From DASQFQ01 sp963730115 (GTDB lineage: Bacteria > Actinomycetota > Thermoleophilia > Solirubrobacterales > Solirubrobacteraceae), in NCBI GenBank assembly GCA_963730115.1, contig CAVSQM010000004.1, positions 930,001-994,000 of the forward strand: DNA of 64,000 bases, given 5' to 3'. Below the pieces are notes generated by a model, which ran no database searches, was not told the DNA's origin, and saw nothing but the letters and a program-made list of their open reading frames with translations. Below, piece after piece: positions 1-8,712 of this stretch (its first letter is position 1; every line of letters starts with the position of its first letter). The translations under genes were made by a program, and so were the position numbers.

Positions 1-1
1 G

Positions 2-565
2 GCCGGCACCTGGTGGGCGCTGCTGGCCAGCGTCGCCACCTGGCTCGCGCTGGCGTGGGCGTTGTCGAAGGCCAGCCGCGAGCCCGTCCGGCTGGGGCTG
101 GCGCTCACCGCGGTGCTGGCCATCGGGGCGGTCGTGGCGTCGCTGATCGCCGGCCTCGGGATCGACGAGGCGCTGCGGCGCGGGACCCGCGCCGGGCTGC
201 TCGTGATGGTGGCGACGTGGCTGGTGGCGGCGGCGGGCCCGGCCGGGCTGCGGGAGACGTTCCGGCGCATCCTGTGGCGCATCCGCGCGGTGCCGCCGGC
301 GAAGGAGGCGAGCTCGATCCTCGACGGCCTCGACTCCGGCTCGCGCCTGATCGCCTCGGGCCGCACGCTCGTCGACACGCTCGGGACGGTCGAGCTGACA
401 CCGCGCATCGTGGCCGGGGTGGTGCGGGACTGGGTGGCGGCGGAGGCGGCGGGCTTCCGCGCCTCCGCGGCAGCCGCGCGGGCGCGGCTCGCGGCGTCGC
501 CCCAGGACGGGCTGCTCGTCGCGCTCGCCGCCGTGCCGGTGCTGGCGCTGTTCGCGCACGGATGA
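2..565 (+). CDS. Membrane protein, 5'-truncated by window edge
   Basis: The reading frame is open from the left edge, so the N terminus is missing; about 187 residues are visible. Hydrophobic stretches occur near the start, around the LALTAVLAIGAVVASLIAG region, at LLVMVATWLVAAAG and at the C-terminal LVALAAVPVLALFAHG, suggesting three or four membrane segments with a soluble part between them. No family motif is recognised. Its TGA stop overlaps the ATG of the M28 peptidase gene (ATGA at 562-565), so the two are probably translationally coupled in one operon. Function unknown. Confidence 0.6.
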   Translation, partial: AGTWWALLASVATWLALAWALSKASREPVRLGLALTAVLAIGAVVASLIAGLGIDEALRRGTRAGLLVMVATWLVAAAGPAGLRETFRRILWRIRAVPPAKEASSILDGLDSGSRLIASGRTLVDTLGTVELTPRIVAGVVRDWVAAEAAGFRASAAAARARLAASPQDGLLVALAAVPVLALFAHG

Positions 566-1824
566 GGGGCGCCCTCCTCCTGCTGGCGGTGGCGGTGGCG
601 GCCGCCGGATGCTCGCGTGACGATCCCGACCCGCCGCCGCCGCGCGGCTCGTCGCTGCGCGCGGCGGCGACCGCGCACCTGCGCGCGCTGGCGCAGATCG
701 GCGAGCGCAACGACAACACGCGCGCGGCCGGCACCCCGGGCTTCGACGCGTCGGTCGACTACGTCGCGGGCCGCCTGCGCGACGCCGGCTACCGCGTCAC
801 GCTGCAGGAGGTCCCGTTCCCCGTCTTCCGCGACCGCTCGCGGCCGCGGCTCGCGGCCGGCGGCCGGTCGCTCCCGGTGCAGACGCTGCGCTACTCCGGG
901 CCGGGGCGCGTGCGCGCGCCGGTCGAGCTCGTCGGGCTGGGCTGCCGCGCGGCCGACTTCGCCGACGCCCGCGACCGGATCGCCGTCGCGGCGCGCGGGC
1001 GCTGCACGTTCCGCGAGAAGGCGCGGCTCGCCGAGGCGGGCGGCGTGAGCGGGCTGGTGGTGGCCGACGGCGCGAGCGAGCTCCCGCCGCGCGGCTCGCT
1101 GATCCGGCCGGGCCTCGACGTCCCGTCGGTGGCAGCGGGCAAGGCCGCGCTGCAGCTCAAGGGCGAGGCGGAGCTCGTCGTCGACACCGTGGCCGAGAAC
1201 CGGCGCACCCGCAACGTGATCGCCGAGCGCCCGGGCACGGGGCGGAACGTGGCGATGATCGGCGCCCACCTCGACTCCGTGCAGGAGGGCCCGGGCCTCA
1301 ACGACAACGGCAGCGGCGTGGCGGTGACGCTCGCGCTCGCCGAGCGGCTGCGCGGGGAGCGCGGCCTGCGCTTCGGCTTCTGGGGCGCCGAGGAGCTCGG
1401 GCTCTACGGCTCGCGCGGGTACGTCGAATCGCTGAGCCCGCAGGAGCGCGACGGGATCAGCGGCTACATCAACCTCGACATGGTCGGCTCGCCCAACCCC
1501 GTGCGCTACGTGTACGGCGACGGCCGCACGCGCGAGGCGCTCGAGGCCGGGCTGCGCGCCCGCGACCTCGAGTTCGAGTCGATCAGCATCGGCGGCAGCT
1601 CCGACCACGCGCCGTTCGAGGCCGCCGGGATCTCGGTCGGCGGGCTCTACTCGGGCTCGGAGGAGACCAAGACCGCGCGCCAGGCGCGCGAGTACGGCGG
1701 CCGCGCCGGCCGGCCGCTCGACCCGTGTTACCACGAGCGCTGCGACGTGCTCGAGACGGTCGACCGGGACGTGATGACCGAGCTCGGCGAGGCCGCGGGC
1801 GCCGCGCTGCGACAGCTCGGCTAG
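562..1824 (+). CDS. M28 family metallopeptidase lipoprotein
   Basis: A 420-residue secreted zinc aminopeptidase. The N terminus is a lipoprotein signal ending in the lipobox AAGC (Cys about residue 16). A protease-associated-like region (about 90-200) precedes the M28 catalytic domain. Visible metal ligands and catalytic residues are H236 and D238 (AHLDS), D248 (LNDNGSG), E277/E278 (GAEELG), D306 (NLDMVG) and H349 (SSDHAPF), the full M28 set. The ATG at 562 is chosen because it begins the signal peptide and overlaps the preceding stop. The stop shares the palindrome CTAG with the convergent FkbM gene. It likely trims peptides at the outer face of the membrane. Confidence 0.88.
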   Translation: MRGALLLLAVAVAAAGCSRDDPDPPPPRGSSLRAAATAHLRALAQIGERNDNTRAAGTPGFDASVDYVAGRLRDAGYRVTLQEVPFPVFRDRSRPRLAAGGRSLPVQTLRYSGPGRVRAPVELVGLGCRAADFADARDRIAVAARGRCTFREKARLAEAGGVSGLVVADGASELPPRGSLIRPGLDVPSVAAGKAALQLKGEAELVVDTVAENRRTRNVIAERPGTGRNVAMIGAHLDSVQEGPGLNDNGSGVAVTLALAERLRGERGLRFGFWGAEELGLYGSRGYVESLSPQERDGISGYINLDMVGSPNPVRYVYGDGRTREALEAGLRARDLEFESISIGGSSDHAPFEAAGISVGGLYSGSEETKTARQAREYGGRAGRPLDPCYHERCDVLETVDRDVMTELGEAAGAALRQLG

Positions 1825-2534
1825 ACGCGCGCGTAGTAGTTCCAGCGCGCGCCGGTGTTGAACAGCTCCGCGAGCTGCTCGCGCGAGAGCGGGCCGGTGG
1901 CGTCCATGTCGAAGATCCGCAGCCCCAGCTCGCCGCAGACGAAGTCGTGGATCGCCTCGGGCGTGGTGCCGTAGTGCTCGGACGCTCCCGGGCCGTGCTC
2001 GAACACGACGACGGGACGGTGGCGGCGGATCGTCTCCGCCGCCCCGCGCAGGACGCCCAGCTCGGCGCCCTCGACGTCGATCTTGATCAGCGTCGGCGCG
2101 TAGTCGGGCGGCAGCTCGCTGTCGAGCCGCTCCACGCGCACCTGGATCTCCTCGGTCTCGAAGCCGGGCGGATAGTCACGCTCCAGCAGCCCGCTGTACG
2201 CCGCGTCGTTCTTGACGACGACGAACGAGGTCTCGCCCACCGGCGTGTCGCCCACCGCTGCGTCGTGGATCTCGACCTGCGGGAACAGCTCGCGCAGGCG
2301 AGCGGCGAGGTGGGGCACGGGTTCCCACGCGAAGTGCCGGCCGCGCGGGGCGCGCTGGGTCATGTGCCAGAGGAAGCGTCCCTCGTTGGCGCCGACGTCG
2401 ACGCAGTTGCTGTCCTCGGTGAGGAGGAAGCCGAGCAGCAGCTCGAGGTTGTGGTTGTCGATCCCCTCGCGCTCGATGACCGGCGGCTTGTCGCCGCGCA
2501 GCCGCTGCTTCAGCGCTGAGAGCCGCCCCACCAT
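1821..2534 (-). CDS. FkbM family methyltransferase
   Basis: A 237-residue SAM-dependent methyltransferase. The SAM-binding loop VDVGANEG is at about residues 45-52, with the FkbM hallmark KIDVEGAE in the second half. FkbM enzymes O-methylate sugars or polyketide hydroxyls; the substrate cannot be told here. ATG at 2534 is chosen over longer in-frame options because a TAGGTT -10 (2547-2542) sits 7 nt upstream, the leaderless arrangement seen throughout this window. It is divergent from the GH3 gene across a 43-bp gap and convergent with the M28 peptidase. A second FkbM gene lies at 33237. Confidence 0.85.
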   Translation of the reverse strand: MVGRLSALKQRLRGDKPPVIEREGIDNHNLELLLGFLLTEDSNCVDVGANEGRFLWHMTQRAPRGRHFAWEPVPHLAARLRELFPQVEIHDAAVGDTPVGETSFVVVKNDAAYSGLLERDYPPGFETEEIQVRVERLDSELPPDYAPTLIKIDVEGAELGVLRGAAETIRRHRPVVVFEHGPGASEHYGTTPEAIHDFVCGELGLRIFDMDATGPLSREQLAELFNTGARWNYYARV

Positions 2535-2541
2535 GTGGGGG

Positions 2542-2570
2542 AACCTAGCGCGGGGCCCGCTGGCTAGATT
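2542..2570. promoter_or_regulatory. Back-to-back leaderless promoters
   Basis: TAGGTT on the minus strand (2547-2542) lies 7 nt before the ATG at 2534, and TAGATT on the plus strand (2565-2570) lies 7 nt before the ATG at 2578. Both fit actinobacterial TANNNT -10 elements placed for leaderless transcription. No clear -35 is visible. Confidence 0.6.
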
Positions 2571-2577
2571 GCCGCCG

Positions 2578-3750
2578 ATGCGGTTGCCTCCGGCCCACAC
2601 GCCGGCCCGGCGGCGCCTCGTCGCCCTGGGCATCGCCGCCGCGCTGGCGCTGATCGCGGGGATCGCGGTCGGCGCGGGGGGCGGCGAGGACGAGCCCGAA
2701 GCGCCTGCGCCCGCCGAGCGCGCGGCCCCCGAGCGCCCGCGGGCGGAGGCGGTCGAGGCCTCGGAGAAGCTGTCGCTGCGGCGCCAGGTCGGGCAGCTGA
2801 TCGTCATGCGCTTCGACGGCGCCGGGCCGCCCGAGTACGTGCCCGAGGCGCTGCGGGCGGGCCGCGCCGCGGGCGTGATCCTGTTCAAGGACAACGTCGT
2901 GTCGCGGGTGGATCTGCGGCGGCTGGTGCGGACGCTGCAGCGCGGCGCGCGCGGCTCGGCGCTCGTGGCGACCGATCAGGAGGGCGGCGAGATCCGCAAC
3001 CTCGAGTGGGCGCGGCCGGTCGAGGGGCAGGCGGCCATGACGACGCCCGAGCGCGCCCGTTCCGACGCGCGCGGCGCGGCGCGCGACCTGCGGGCCGCCG
3101 GCGTGAACGTCAATCTCGCCCCGGTGGCCGACGTGGCGTCGGGCAGCGGCTCGGTGATGAGCGGGCGGGCGTTCCCCGGCGGTCCCTCGGAGGTCGCGAC
3201 GCTCACCCGGGCGGCGGTCGAAGGCTACGACGGCACGCGCGTCGCGGCGACGGTCAAGCACTTCCCGGGGCTCGGGGGCGCGACGGCGAACACCGACGAC
3301 GAGCCGGTCACGCTCGAGCGGACACCGGAGCAGCTGCTGGGCGAGGACCTGCCGCCGTTCCGCGCCGCGATCGAGGCGCGCGTGCCGCTGGTGATGGCCT
3401 CACACGCGCTCTACCCGGCGCTCGACCCGGACGCGATCGCCTCGCAGTCGCGCTACGTGCTGCACCGGCTGCTGCGGCAGCGGCTGCGCTTCCGCGGCGT
3501 CGTGGTGACCGACTCGCTGGAGGCGCAGGCGGTGACCGCGCGGGCAGGGCCCGGCGTGTCGGCGGTGCGCTCGGTGCGCGCCGGCGCAGACCTCGTGCTC
3601 ACCACCGGCGCCGGCAGCCACCTGCGCGTGCTGCGCGCGCTGGTCGCCGAGGCGCAGCGGTCGCCGGCGTTCCGGCGGCGGGTCGAGGAGTCGGCGGCGC
3701 GCGTGCTGGCGCTGAAGGAGGACCTCGGGCTCGAGGCGCCGCCTCGCTGA
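2578..3750 (+). CDS. Glycoside hydrolase family 3 protein (beta-N-acetylhexosaminidase-like)
   Basis: A 390-residue membrane-anchored hydrolase. An N-terminal segment (about 12-35, LVALGIAAALALIAGIAVG) is a signal or anchor, followed by an acidic, Pro/Ala-rich linker and a GH3 TIM-barrel. The NagZ-type signature KHFPG is at about 227-231 and the nucleophile Asp of VTDSLEA at about 312. Short GH3 enzymes of this kind cleave beta-N-acetylglucosaminyl bonds in muropeptides, so a role in wall turnover is likely. ATG 2578 is supported by the leaderless -10 and by the hydrophobic N terminus. It precedes the C5-epimerase-like gene by 16 bp. Confidence 0.85.
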   Translation: MRLPPAHTPARRRLVALGIAAALALIAGIAVGAGGGEDEPEAPAPAERAAPERPRAEAVEASEKLSLRRQVGQLIVMRFDGAGPPEYVPEALRAGRAAGVILFKDNVVSRVDLRRLVRTLQRGARGSALVATDQEGGEIRNLEWARPVEGQAAMTTPERARSDARGAARDLRAAGVNVNLAPVADVASGSGSVMSGRAFPGGPSEVATLTRAAVEGYDGTRVAATVKHFPGLGGATANTDDEPVTLERTPEQLLGEDLPPFRAAIEARVPLVMASHALYPALDPDAIASQSRYVLHRLLRQRLRFRGVVVTDSLEAQAVTARAGPGVSAVRSVRAGADLVLTTGAGSHLRVLRALVAEAQRSPAFRRRVEESAARVLALKEDLGLEAPPR

Positions 3751-3766
3751 CCCGTACGCTGCGCAC

Positions 3767-5407
3767 GTGCTGGTGCGGGCCGTCCTGCTTGCGCTCCTCG
3801 GCGTGTGCGCCGCCGCCGGGCCGGCGGCGGCCGAGCCGGTGCTCGTGGTCGGCGAGGGCGGCGCGGTCGTCCGCGACGACCCGGCGCTGCCGCCCGACGC
3901 GCTGACCACGCCGCCGCCCGGCGGGGAGCGCGGGTGCGCGAGCGGCGCGGTGGCGGTCGCCTCGGCGCGCACGGTCGGCTCGGAGGTCCGCCGCGTCGCG
4001 CGGGCGGGCGCGATCACGGCGGAGCAGCGCGACGGCTACCTCGCCATCTACCGCCGCGCGCGCAGCGTCGCCGGCGGGCTGCGCGGCCAGCGCGGGAACG
4101 AGCTGCGCGCCGTCATCCGCGGCGTCGACTCGCTCGCCCGCCGCCGCCTGCTCACCTCGACGCGCATGCCCGCCGCCTTCCTCCAGCTGCAGCGCAACGC
4201 CGAGTTCTGGCGCACGCGCGGCTTCCCGAAGGCGCCGGTGCCGGAGCGGAAGCCGTGCACGGGCGCGGCCGGGCTCGGCGGCGCGCGCGTGACCTTCGAG
4301 GGCGACCCGGTCGTGTTCCAGTGGTATCCCGGGCAGGGGCTGCAGATCCAGCCGCTCGCGAACTTCGGCAAGGCGAACGCGCTGTGGCGGGCGTGCGCGG
4401 AGGCACCCGCTCCCGCCCCGACTCCGACACCCACGCCGACTCCCACTCCGACCGTCCCGCCGACCGCCGCGGCCGGCCAGACCGGCGGGACCCCTGCGGC
4501 CCAGCCGACCCCGGCGCCCGCCCCCGCTCCCTGCCGCCCCGACGAGCTCCGCGCCCTGCTCGACCGCATGGTCGCGCTCGCCTCCGAGCGGGGCGGCTTC
4601 ACGGCGTGGGAGTACTTCTTCGCGTTCGGCGGCGGCACGCCGCCGTGGATCAGCGGCCTCGCGCAGGGCACCGCGATCCAGGCGCTCACGCGCGGGTCGC
4701 AGCTGCTCGCCGACCCGAAGTACGTCGCCGTCGCCCGCCGCGCGCTCGGCGCCTTCGAGCGCACGCCGCCGCTCGGCGTCCGCGCGACGTCGACCTCCGG
4801 CACCGGCCGCCATTACCTCATCTACTCGTTCTCCTCCGGGCTGCGCGTGCTCAACGGCTTCCTGCAGTCGCTGGTCGGGCTGCACGACTTCGCCGCGGCC
4901 TCCGGCGATCCCCGCGCCCGCCGGCTGTTCCGCGACGGCGACCGCGCCGCCCGGCGGGAGATCTCGCGCTACGACACCGGCGCGTGGTCGCTGTACTCGC
5001 TCGGCGGCAACGAGTCCGACCTCGGGTACCACCGGCTGGTGCGCGACTTCCTCGACTCGCTGTGCGAGCGCACGAACGCGAGCGGCTACTGCGCCCCCGC
5101 CAAGCGCTTCGACCGCTACCTCCACGAGCGCACGCGGATTGGGTTCTCCGGTGTGCCGAGCGTGCGCGCCGGGAGCGTGGCCAGCGTCCGCTTCACGCTC
5201 TCGAAGCTGTCGTGCGTGACGCTGCGGATCCGCCGCGGTGGCAAGCTCGTGCACGTGCGCAAGCTCGTGCTGCCGCGCGGCCTGCGCGGCCTCACCTACG
5301 CCCCGCCGCGGCGTGGGCGATACAGCGTCCAGGTGCAGGCCGTCGACCTGCTCAACCACTACACGCGCGTCGAGCGGCCGCTGGTCGTGCGCAAGCCCCG
5401 CACATGA
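3767..5407 (+). CDS. Secreted D-glucuronyl C5-epimerase family protein
   Basis: A 546-residue exported protein. It has a signal peptide (1-22, cleavage near AAAEP), an unknown alpha-helical domain to about 205, a Pro/Thr linker with repeated PT units (about 213-260), then a D-glucuronyl C5-epimerase C-terminal-type domain (about 265-450, with SGLAQG, GRHYLIYSF and LGGNESDLGYH-like segments), and a C-terminal beta-sandwich tail. The family epimerises uronic acids in heparan-like polymers; the bacterial substrates are unknown. The GTG start is chosen because TACGCT (3755-3760) is 6 nt upstream. The stop overlaps psuG by ATGA, coupling an envelope gene to nucleoside salvage genes. Confidence 0.75.
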   Translation: MLVRAVLLALLGVCAAAGPAAAEPVLVVGEGGAVVRDDPALPPDALTTPPPGGERGCASGAVAVASARTVGSEVRRVARAGAITAEQRDGYLAIYRRARSVAGGLRGQRGNELRAVIRGVDSLARRRLLTSTRMPAAFLQLQRNAEFWRTRGFPKAPVPERKPCTGAAGLGGARVTFEGDPVVFQWYPGQGLQIQPLANFGKANALWRACAEAPAPAPTPTPTPTPTPTVPPTAAAGQTGGTPAAQPTPAPAPAPCRPDELRALLDRMVALASERGGFTAWEYFFAFGGGTPPWISGLAQGTAIQALTRGSQLLADPKYVAVARRALGAFERTPPLGVRATSTSGTGRHYLIYSFSSGLRVLNGFLQSLVGLHDFAAASGDPRARRLFRDGDRAARREISRYDTGAWSLYSLGGNESDLGYHRLVRDFLDSLCERTNASGYCAPAKRFDRYLHERTRIGFSGVPSVRAGSVASVRFTLSKLSCVTLRIRRGGKLVHVRKLVLPRGLRGLTYAPPRRGRYSVQVQAVDLLNHYTRVERPLVVRKPRT

Positions 5408-6297
5408 TCGAGGTCGCACCCGAGGTCTCCGGCGCGCTGGCCGCGGGCGGCGCGGTGGTGGCGCTCGAGTCGACGATCATCTCCCACGGCCTCCCGCGCC
5501 CCGACAACGCGCGGATCGCGCGCGCGATCGAGGACGCGGTGCGCGCGGCGGGCGCCGTGCCGGCCACGATCGCGCTGCTCGACGGCAGCGTCCGGATCGG
5601 GCTCGACGACGCCGCCCTCGACGCGATCGCCGGCCGCGACGACATCGCCAAGTGCAGCGCCCGCGACCTCCCGCTCGCGGCGGCCCGCGGCGCCAGCGGC
5701 GCGACGACCGTCGCCGCCACCGCCCACCTCGCCGCCCGCGCCGGCATCCGCCTGTTCGCCACCGGCGGGCTCGGCGGCGTGCACCGCGAGGCGCAGGAGA
5801 CGTGGGACGAGTCGGCCGACCTGGTCGCCCTCTCGCGCACCGACGTCTGCGTGGTGTGCGCGGGCGTGAAGTCGATCCTCGACGTCGCCGCGACGCTCGA
5901 GCGGCTCGAGACGCTCGGGGTCGGCGTCGCCGGCTACGGCACCGATCGCTTCCCCGGCTTCTACCTCGCCGACTCCGGCCACCCGGCGCCGTGGCGGCTC
6001 GACTCGCCGGAGGAGGTCGCCGCCGCGCTGCGGGCGCGGGCGGAGCTCGGCATCGAGGGCGCGCTGGTGGTCGCCAACCCGCTCGACGAGCAGCTCGATC
6101 CGGCGCTGCACGAGCGGGTGCTGCGCGAGGCGCTCGCCGCAGCCGAGCGCGAGGGGGTGCGCGGCCGCGACGTGACCCCGTTCCTGCTCGCGCGCTTCCA
6201 CTCCGAGACCGGGGGTGAGAGCCTGCGCGCCAACGTGCGACTGGTGCTCCGCAACGCCGAGCTGGCCGGGAGGATCGCCGTGGCGGCGAGCGGATGA
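5404..6297 (+). CDS. psuG: Pseudouridine-5'-phosphate glycosidase
   Basis: A 297-residue protein of the PsuG/IndA family, which reversibly cleaves pseudouridine 5'-phosphate to uracil and ribose 5-phosphate. Recognisable family segments are ALESTIISHGLP near the N terminus, GLGGVHR around residue 122, VCAGVKSILD, and GYGTDRFPGFY. Length matches the family (about 300). Start overlaps the preceding stop (ATGA 5404-5407) and its own stop overlaps psuK (ATGA 6294-6297), so the kinase and glycosidase form the usual catabolic pair acting in the cytoplasm. Confidence 0.92.
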   Translation: MIEVAPEVSGALAAGGAVVALESTIISHGLPRPDNARIARAIEDAVRAAGAVPATIALLDGSVRIGLDDAALDAIAGRDDIAKCSARDLPLAAARGASGATTVAATAHLAARAGIRLFATGGLGGVHREAQETWDESADLVALSRTDVCVVCAGVKSILDVAATLERLETLGVGVAGYGTDRFPGFYLADSGHPAPWRLDSPEEVAAALRARAELGIEGALVVANPLDEQLDPALHERVLREALAAAEREGVRGRDVTPFLLARFHSETGGESLRANVRLVLRNAELAGRIAVAASG

Positions 6298-7262
6298 CGC
6301 GCGTCATCGTCGTGGGCGACGTCATGGCCGACGTGGTCGCCACGGTCGCCACGCCGATCGCCCACGCCTCGGACACGCCCGCCCAGATCCGCTGGACGCC
6401 CGGCGGCGGAGGCGCGAACGTCGCCGCGCGGCTCGCCGACCACGGCATGCCGGTGCTGCTCGTGGCGCGCGCGGGCGACGATGCGGCCGGCCGGACCTCG
6501 CTCGAAGGGCTGACGCGCCATGGCGTCGAGCTCGAGGTCGCGATCGACAGCCTGCACGCCACCGGCACCTGCGTGGTGATCGTCGAGCCGGGCGGCGAGC
6601 GCACGATGCTCCCCGACCGCGGCGCCAACGCGGCGCTCGAGCCGGCCGACCTGCCGATCGACGAGTTCACCGGGGGCAGCCACCTGCACCTGTCCGGCTA
6701 CACGCTGCTCGACCCCGGCTCGCGGTCGGCCGGGCTGGTGGCGCTCGAGCACGCGCGCGCGGCGGGCATGACGATCTCGGTCGACCCGGCCTCGGCGGCG
6801 CCGCTGACCGAGGTCGGCGCCCACACGTTCCTCGGTTGGACGCGGCGCGCGAGCCTGCTGCTGCCCAACGCCGAGGAGGCGGCGGTGCTGACGGGAGCGC
6901 GCGACCCCGAGGCGGCCGCCTGGGCACTCGCCAAGGACGGCCGCGAGGTCGTGATCACGCTCGGCAAGGAGGGCGCGCTGTGGTCGGACGGCGAGCGGGT
7001 CGAGCGCGCGAAGGCGAGCCCGACGCCGGCGCCGGTCGACTCCACCGGCGCCGGAGACGCGTTCACCGCCGGCTGGCTCGCCTCGCGGCTGCGCGGGGCG
7101 GAGCCGACGGAGGCGCTGGCCGCCGCGAACTTCGCGGCGGCCCAGGCGATCCAGCAGGCAGGGGCTCAGGCGGCGGTTCGGCACGTCAACGGCGGGCTGG
7201 GTAGGGAGGGCCGAAGTGCCGCGGAGCCCACGTGTCGTCTCGACCACCCATGCGGTGGTTGA
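6294..7262 (+). CDS. psuK: PfkB-family kinase, probable pseudouridine kinase
   Basis: A 322-residue ribokinase-family enzyme. The N-terminal GG motif (TPGGGGANVAARLA) and the C-terminal PfkB signature STGAGDAF with catalytic Asp about residue 255 are both present. Coupling to psuG makes pseudouridine kinase the likely activity: it would phosphorylate pseudouridine before PsuG splits the C-glycosidic bond. The last 20 or so residues (after HVNGGLG) look unconstrained. A hairpin overlaps the stop codon. Confidence 0.82.
   Translation: MTRVIVVGDVMADVVATVATPIAHASDTPAQIRWTPGGGGANVAARLADHGMPVLLVARAGDDAAGRTSLEGLTRHGVELEVAIDSLHATGTCVVIVEPGGERTMLPDRGANAALEPADLPIDEFTGGSHLHLSGYTLLDPGSRSAGLVALEHARAAGMTISVDPASAAPLTEVGAHTFLGWTRRASLLLPNAEEAAVLTGARDPEAAAWALAKDGREVVITLGKEGALWSDGERVERAKASPTPAPVDSTGAGDAFTAGWLASRLRGAEPTEALAAANFAAAQAIQQAGAQAAVRHVNGGLGREGRSAAEPTCRLDHPCGG
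7241..7261 (+). terminator. Hairpin over the psuK stop codon
   Basis: CGACCACC and GGTGGTTG form an 8-bp stem (one G-T pair) around the loop CATGC. It ends one base before the last base of the psuK stop codon and lies in the gap to the convergent glycosidase-like gene. No T-run follows, so it may be a non-canonical or Rho-assisted terminator. Confidence 0.4.
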
Positions 7263-7328
7263 GGTGACATTCGTGGCCGCCCGGGGGTTCGAGCCACCCG
7301 TTCGCCGAAACCGCCGCGGACGCCGAGC

Positions 7329-8634
7329 TCAGCGGCGGAAGCTCGCGCTCGTCGCGGTCGCGGTCCTGAACCGGTAGCGCGCGCCGCGCACCAGCCGCCG
7401 CTTCAGCGTCCAGTAGCCGCGCCCGTCGGTCCGCACCGTCGCGAACGCCGCGTACCTCCGAGCGCCCCGCAGCCGCCGCTCCACGCGCACGCGTCTGCGC
7501 GCCGCCCGGCCGCGCCTGCCCCCACAGCCGCGAGCGCGCGGCGTCGAGCTGCATCGGCGTGTCGAAGTGGGCGAGCGCGGGCTTGGGCCTGCCGTTGAGG
7601 AAGCGCAGCCCCGACTGCCAGCCCGCGAACGGGCTGCCCGCCCGGCGCAGCGGCTCGTCGAACCACTGGTACTGCGTCAGCAGCTTCACCCGCGAATCGC
7701 GCCACGTCCGGTAGGCGGCGAGCTGCAGCCAGCGGTCCTGGGTGGCGAGCGAGACGCCGGCCGTCCGGTCGGGCGGGCGGGTCTGGTAGCCGTACTCGTC
7801 GAGGTAGAGGCCGAAGCGCCGGGTGCTCGCGCGCAGCCGCCCGCCGCGCTGCAGGCGATCCAGGACGGACTCCAGCCGCCCCAGCGACGCCAGGTTGACG
7901 TCGTCGCGGTTCGGATACGCGCGGTCCGGCGACACCAGGGTGCCATGCGGGTGGAACGCGAAGCCGTCGCCGGTGGCGGGCTTGAAGCCCTTGCAGGAGC
8001 CCGTCCGCAGCCGCCGCCCGCGCGCGTCGACGCACCCGAGCGCGCGCAGGAACGCCAGCGGCCGCATCGTCGCGTTGCGCGACCGCAGCTCGTGGCCGCG
8101 CGAGGACATCGCGCCGATCAGCACCTGCGCGCCCGGGTCGGCCGCCCGGATCGCCGGCCGCGCCGAGCGCACGAGCCCGCGGTAGAGGTGCGGCGCCACC
8201 GGCGTGCAGCGGCCGCGCGAGCACTTCGCCTGCGGCTGGAGCCACGACGGCAGGTTCGGCTCGTTCCAGATGATGTAGCGGTCGACGGCCGCGCCGTAGC
8301 GCCGCGCCACCTCGGCGGCGAAGCCCGCGAAGCGCGCCCGCGACGGCCGCCGGTGCGGGCCGACCACCGTGAGCATCGGCGCCATCCCCGCCGCGTGCAC
8401 GCGCGCCACGGCGGCGTCGAGCTCGCTCCAGCCCCAGCGCTCGATCCGCGTGGACTGGGCGATGATCCGCACCGCGTCGACGCCGTTCGCGCGCCACTCG
8501 GCCACCGCCCGGTCCGCCGCCGGCCCGCCGGCCATCAGCACGCGGTCGTCGGCGACGCCGACCTCCGGCCCCGCCGCGCGAGCGGGCGCGGCGGCGAGGA
8601 GGAAGGCGAGGACCAGCAGCAGCGCAAGCTTCAT
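7329..8634 (-). CDS. Secreted glycosidase-like TIM-barrel protein with a C-terminal frameshift
   Basis: A signal peptide (MKLALLLVLAFLLAAAPARA) leads into a cellulase/GH-A-like barrel: the segment IIWNEPN carries the usual acid/base Glu after Asn, and YLDEYGYQT may carry the nucleophile Glu. Substrate unknown. Near 7494 the frame breaks: after WGQARPGGAQ the uninterrupted frame turns into an Arg/Ala-rich run, whereas skipping one base (A at 7494) gives a plausible beta-sandwich tail containing ERRLRG, TDGRGYWTLKRRLV and RYRFRT, stopping at 7329. Coordinates assume the skip. Either a sequencing error or a true C-terminal lesion; the catalytic part is intact. ATG 8634 is chosen to begin the signal peptide. 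Confidence 0.65.
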
Positions 8635-8712
8635 GCCGCCTGAACGCATCACCGACCCCATCGGTGCGGAGAAAACCGATCCGTCCCTCTCGCGCGCGCG
8701 TTTCAGTCCGCA

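Noticed and set aside
105..734. Long minus-strand open frames opposite core genes (also 3599-5419, 9978-11543, 18417-19349, 22148-24157)
   Set aside because: They are antisense shadows of well-supported genes, with Arg/Ala/Gly-rich composition and no family resemblance.
4420..4545. Pro/Thr repeat tract in the C5-epimerase-like gene as a DNA repeat element
   Set aside because: It is an in-frame low-complexity linker, common in secreted actinobacterial proteins.
7285..7295. GGGGTTCGAGC resembling a tRNA T loop
   Set aside because: No matching acceptor, D or anticodon arms can be formed around it.
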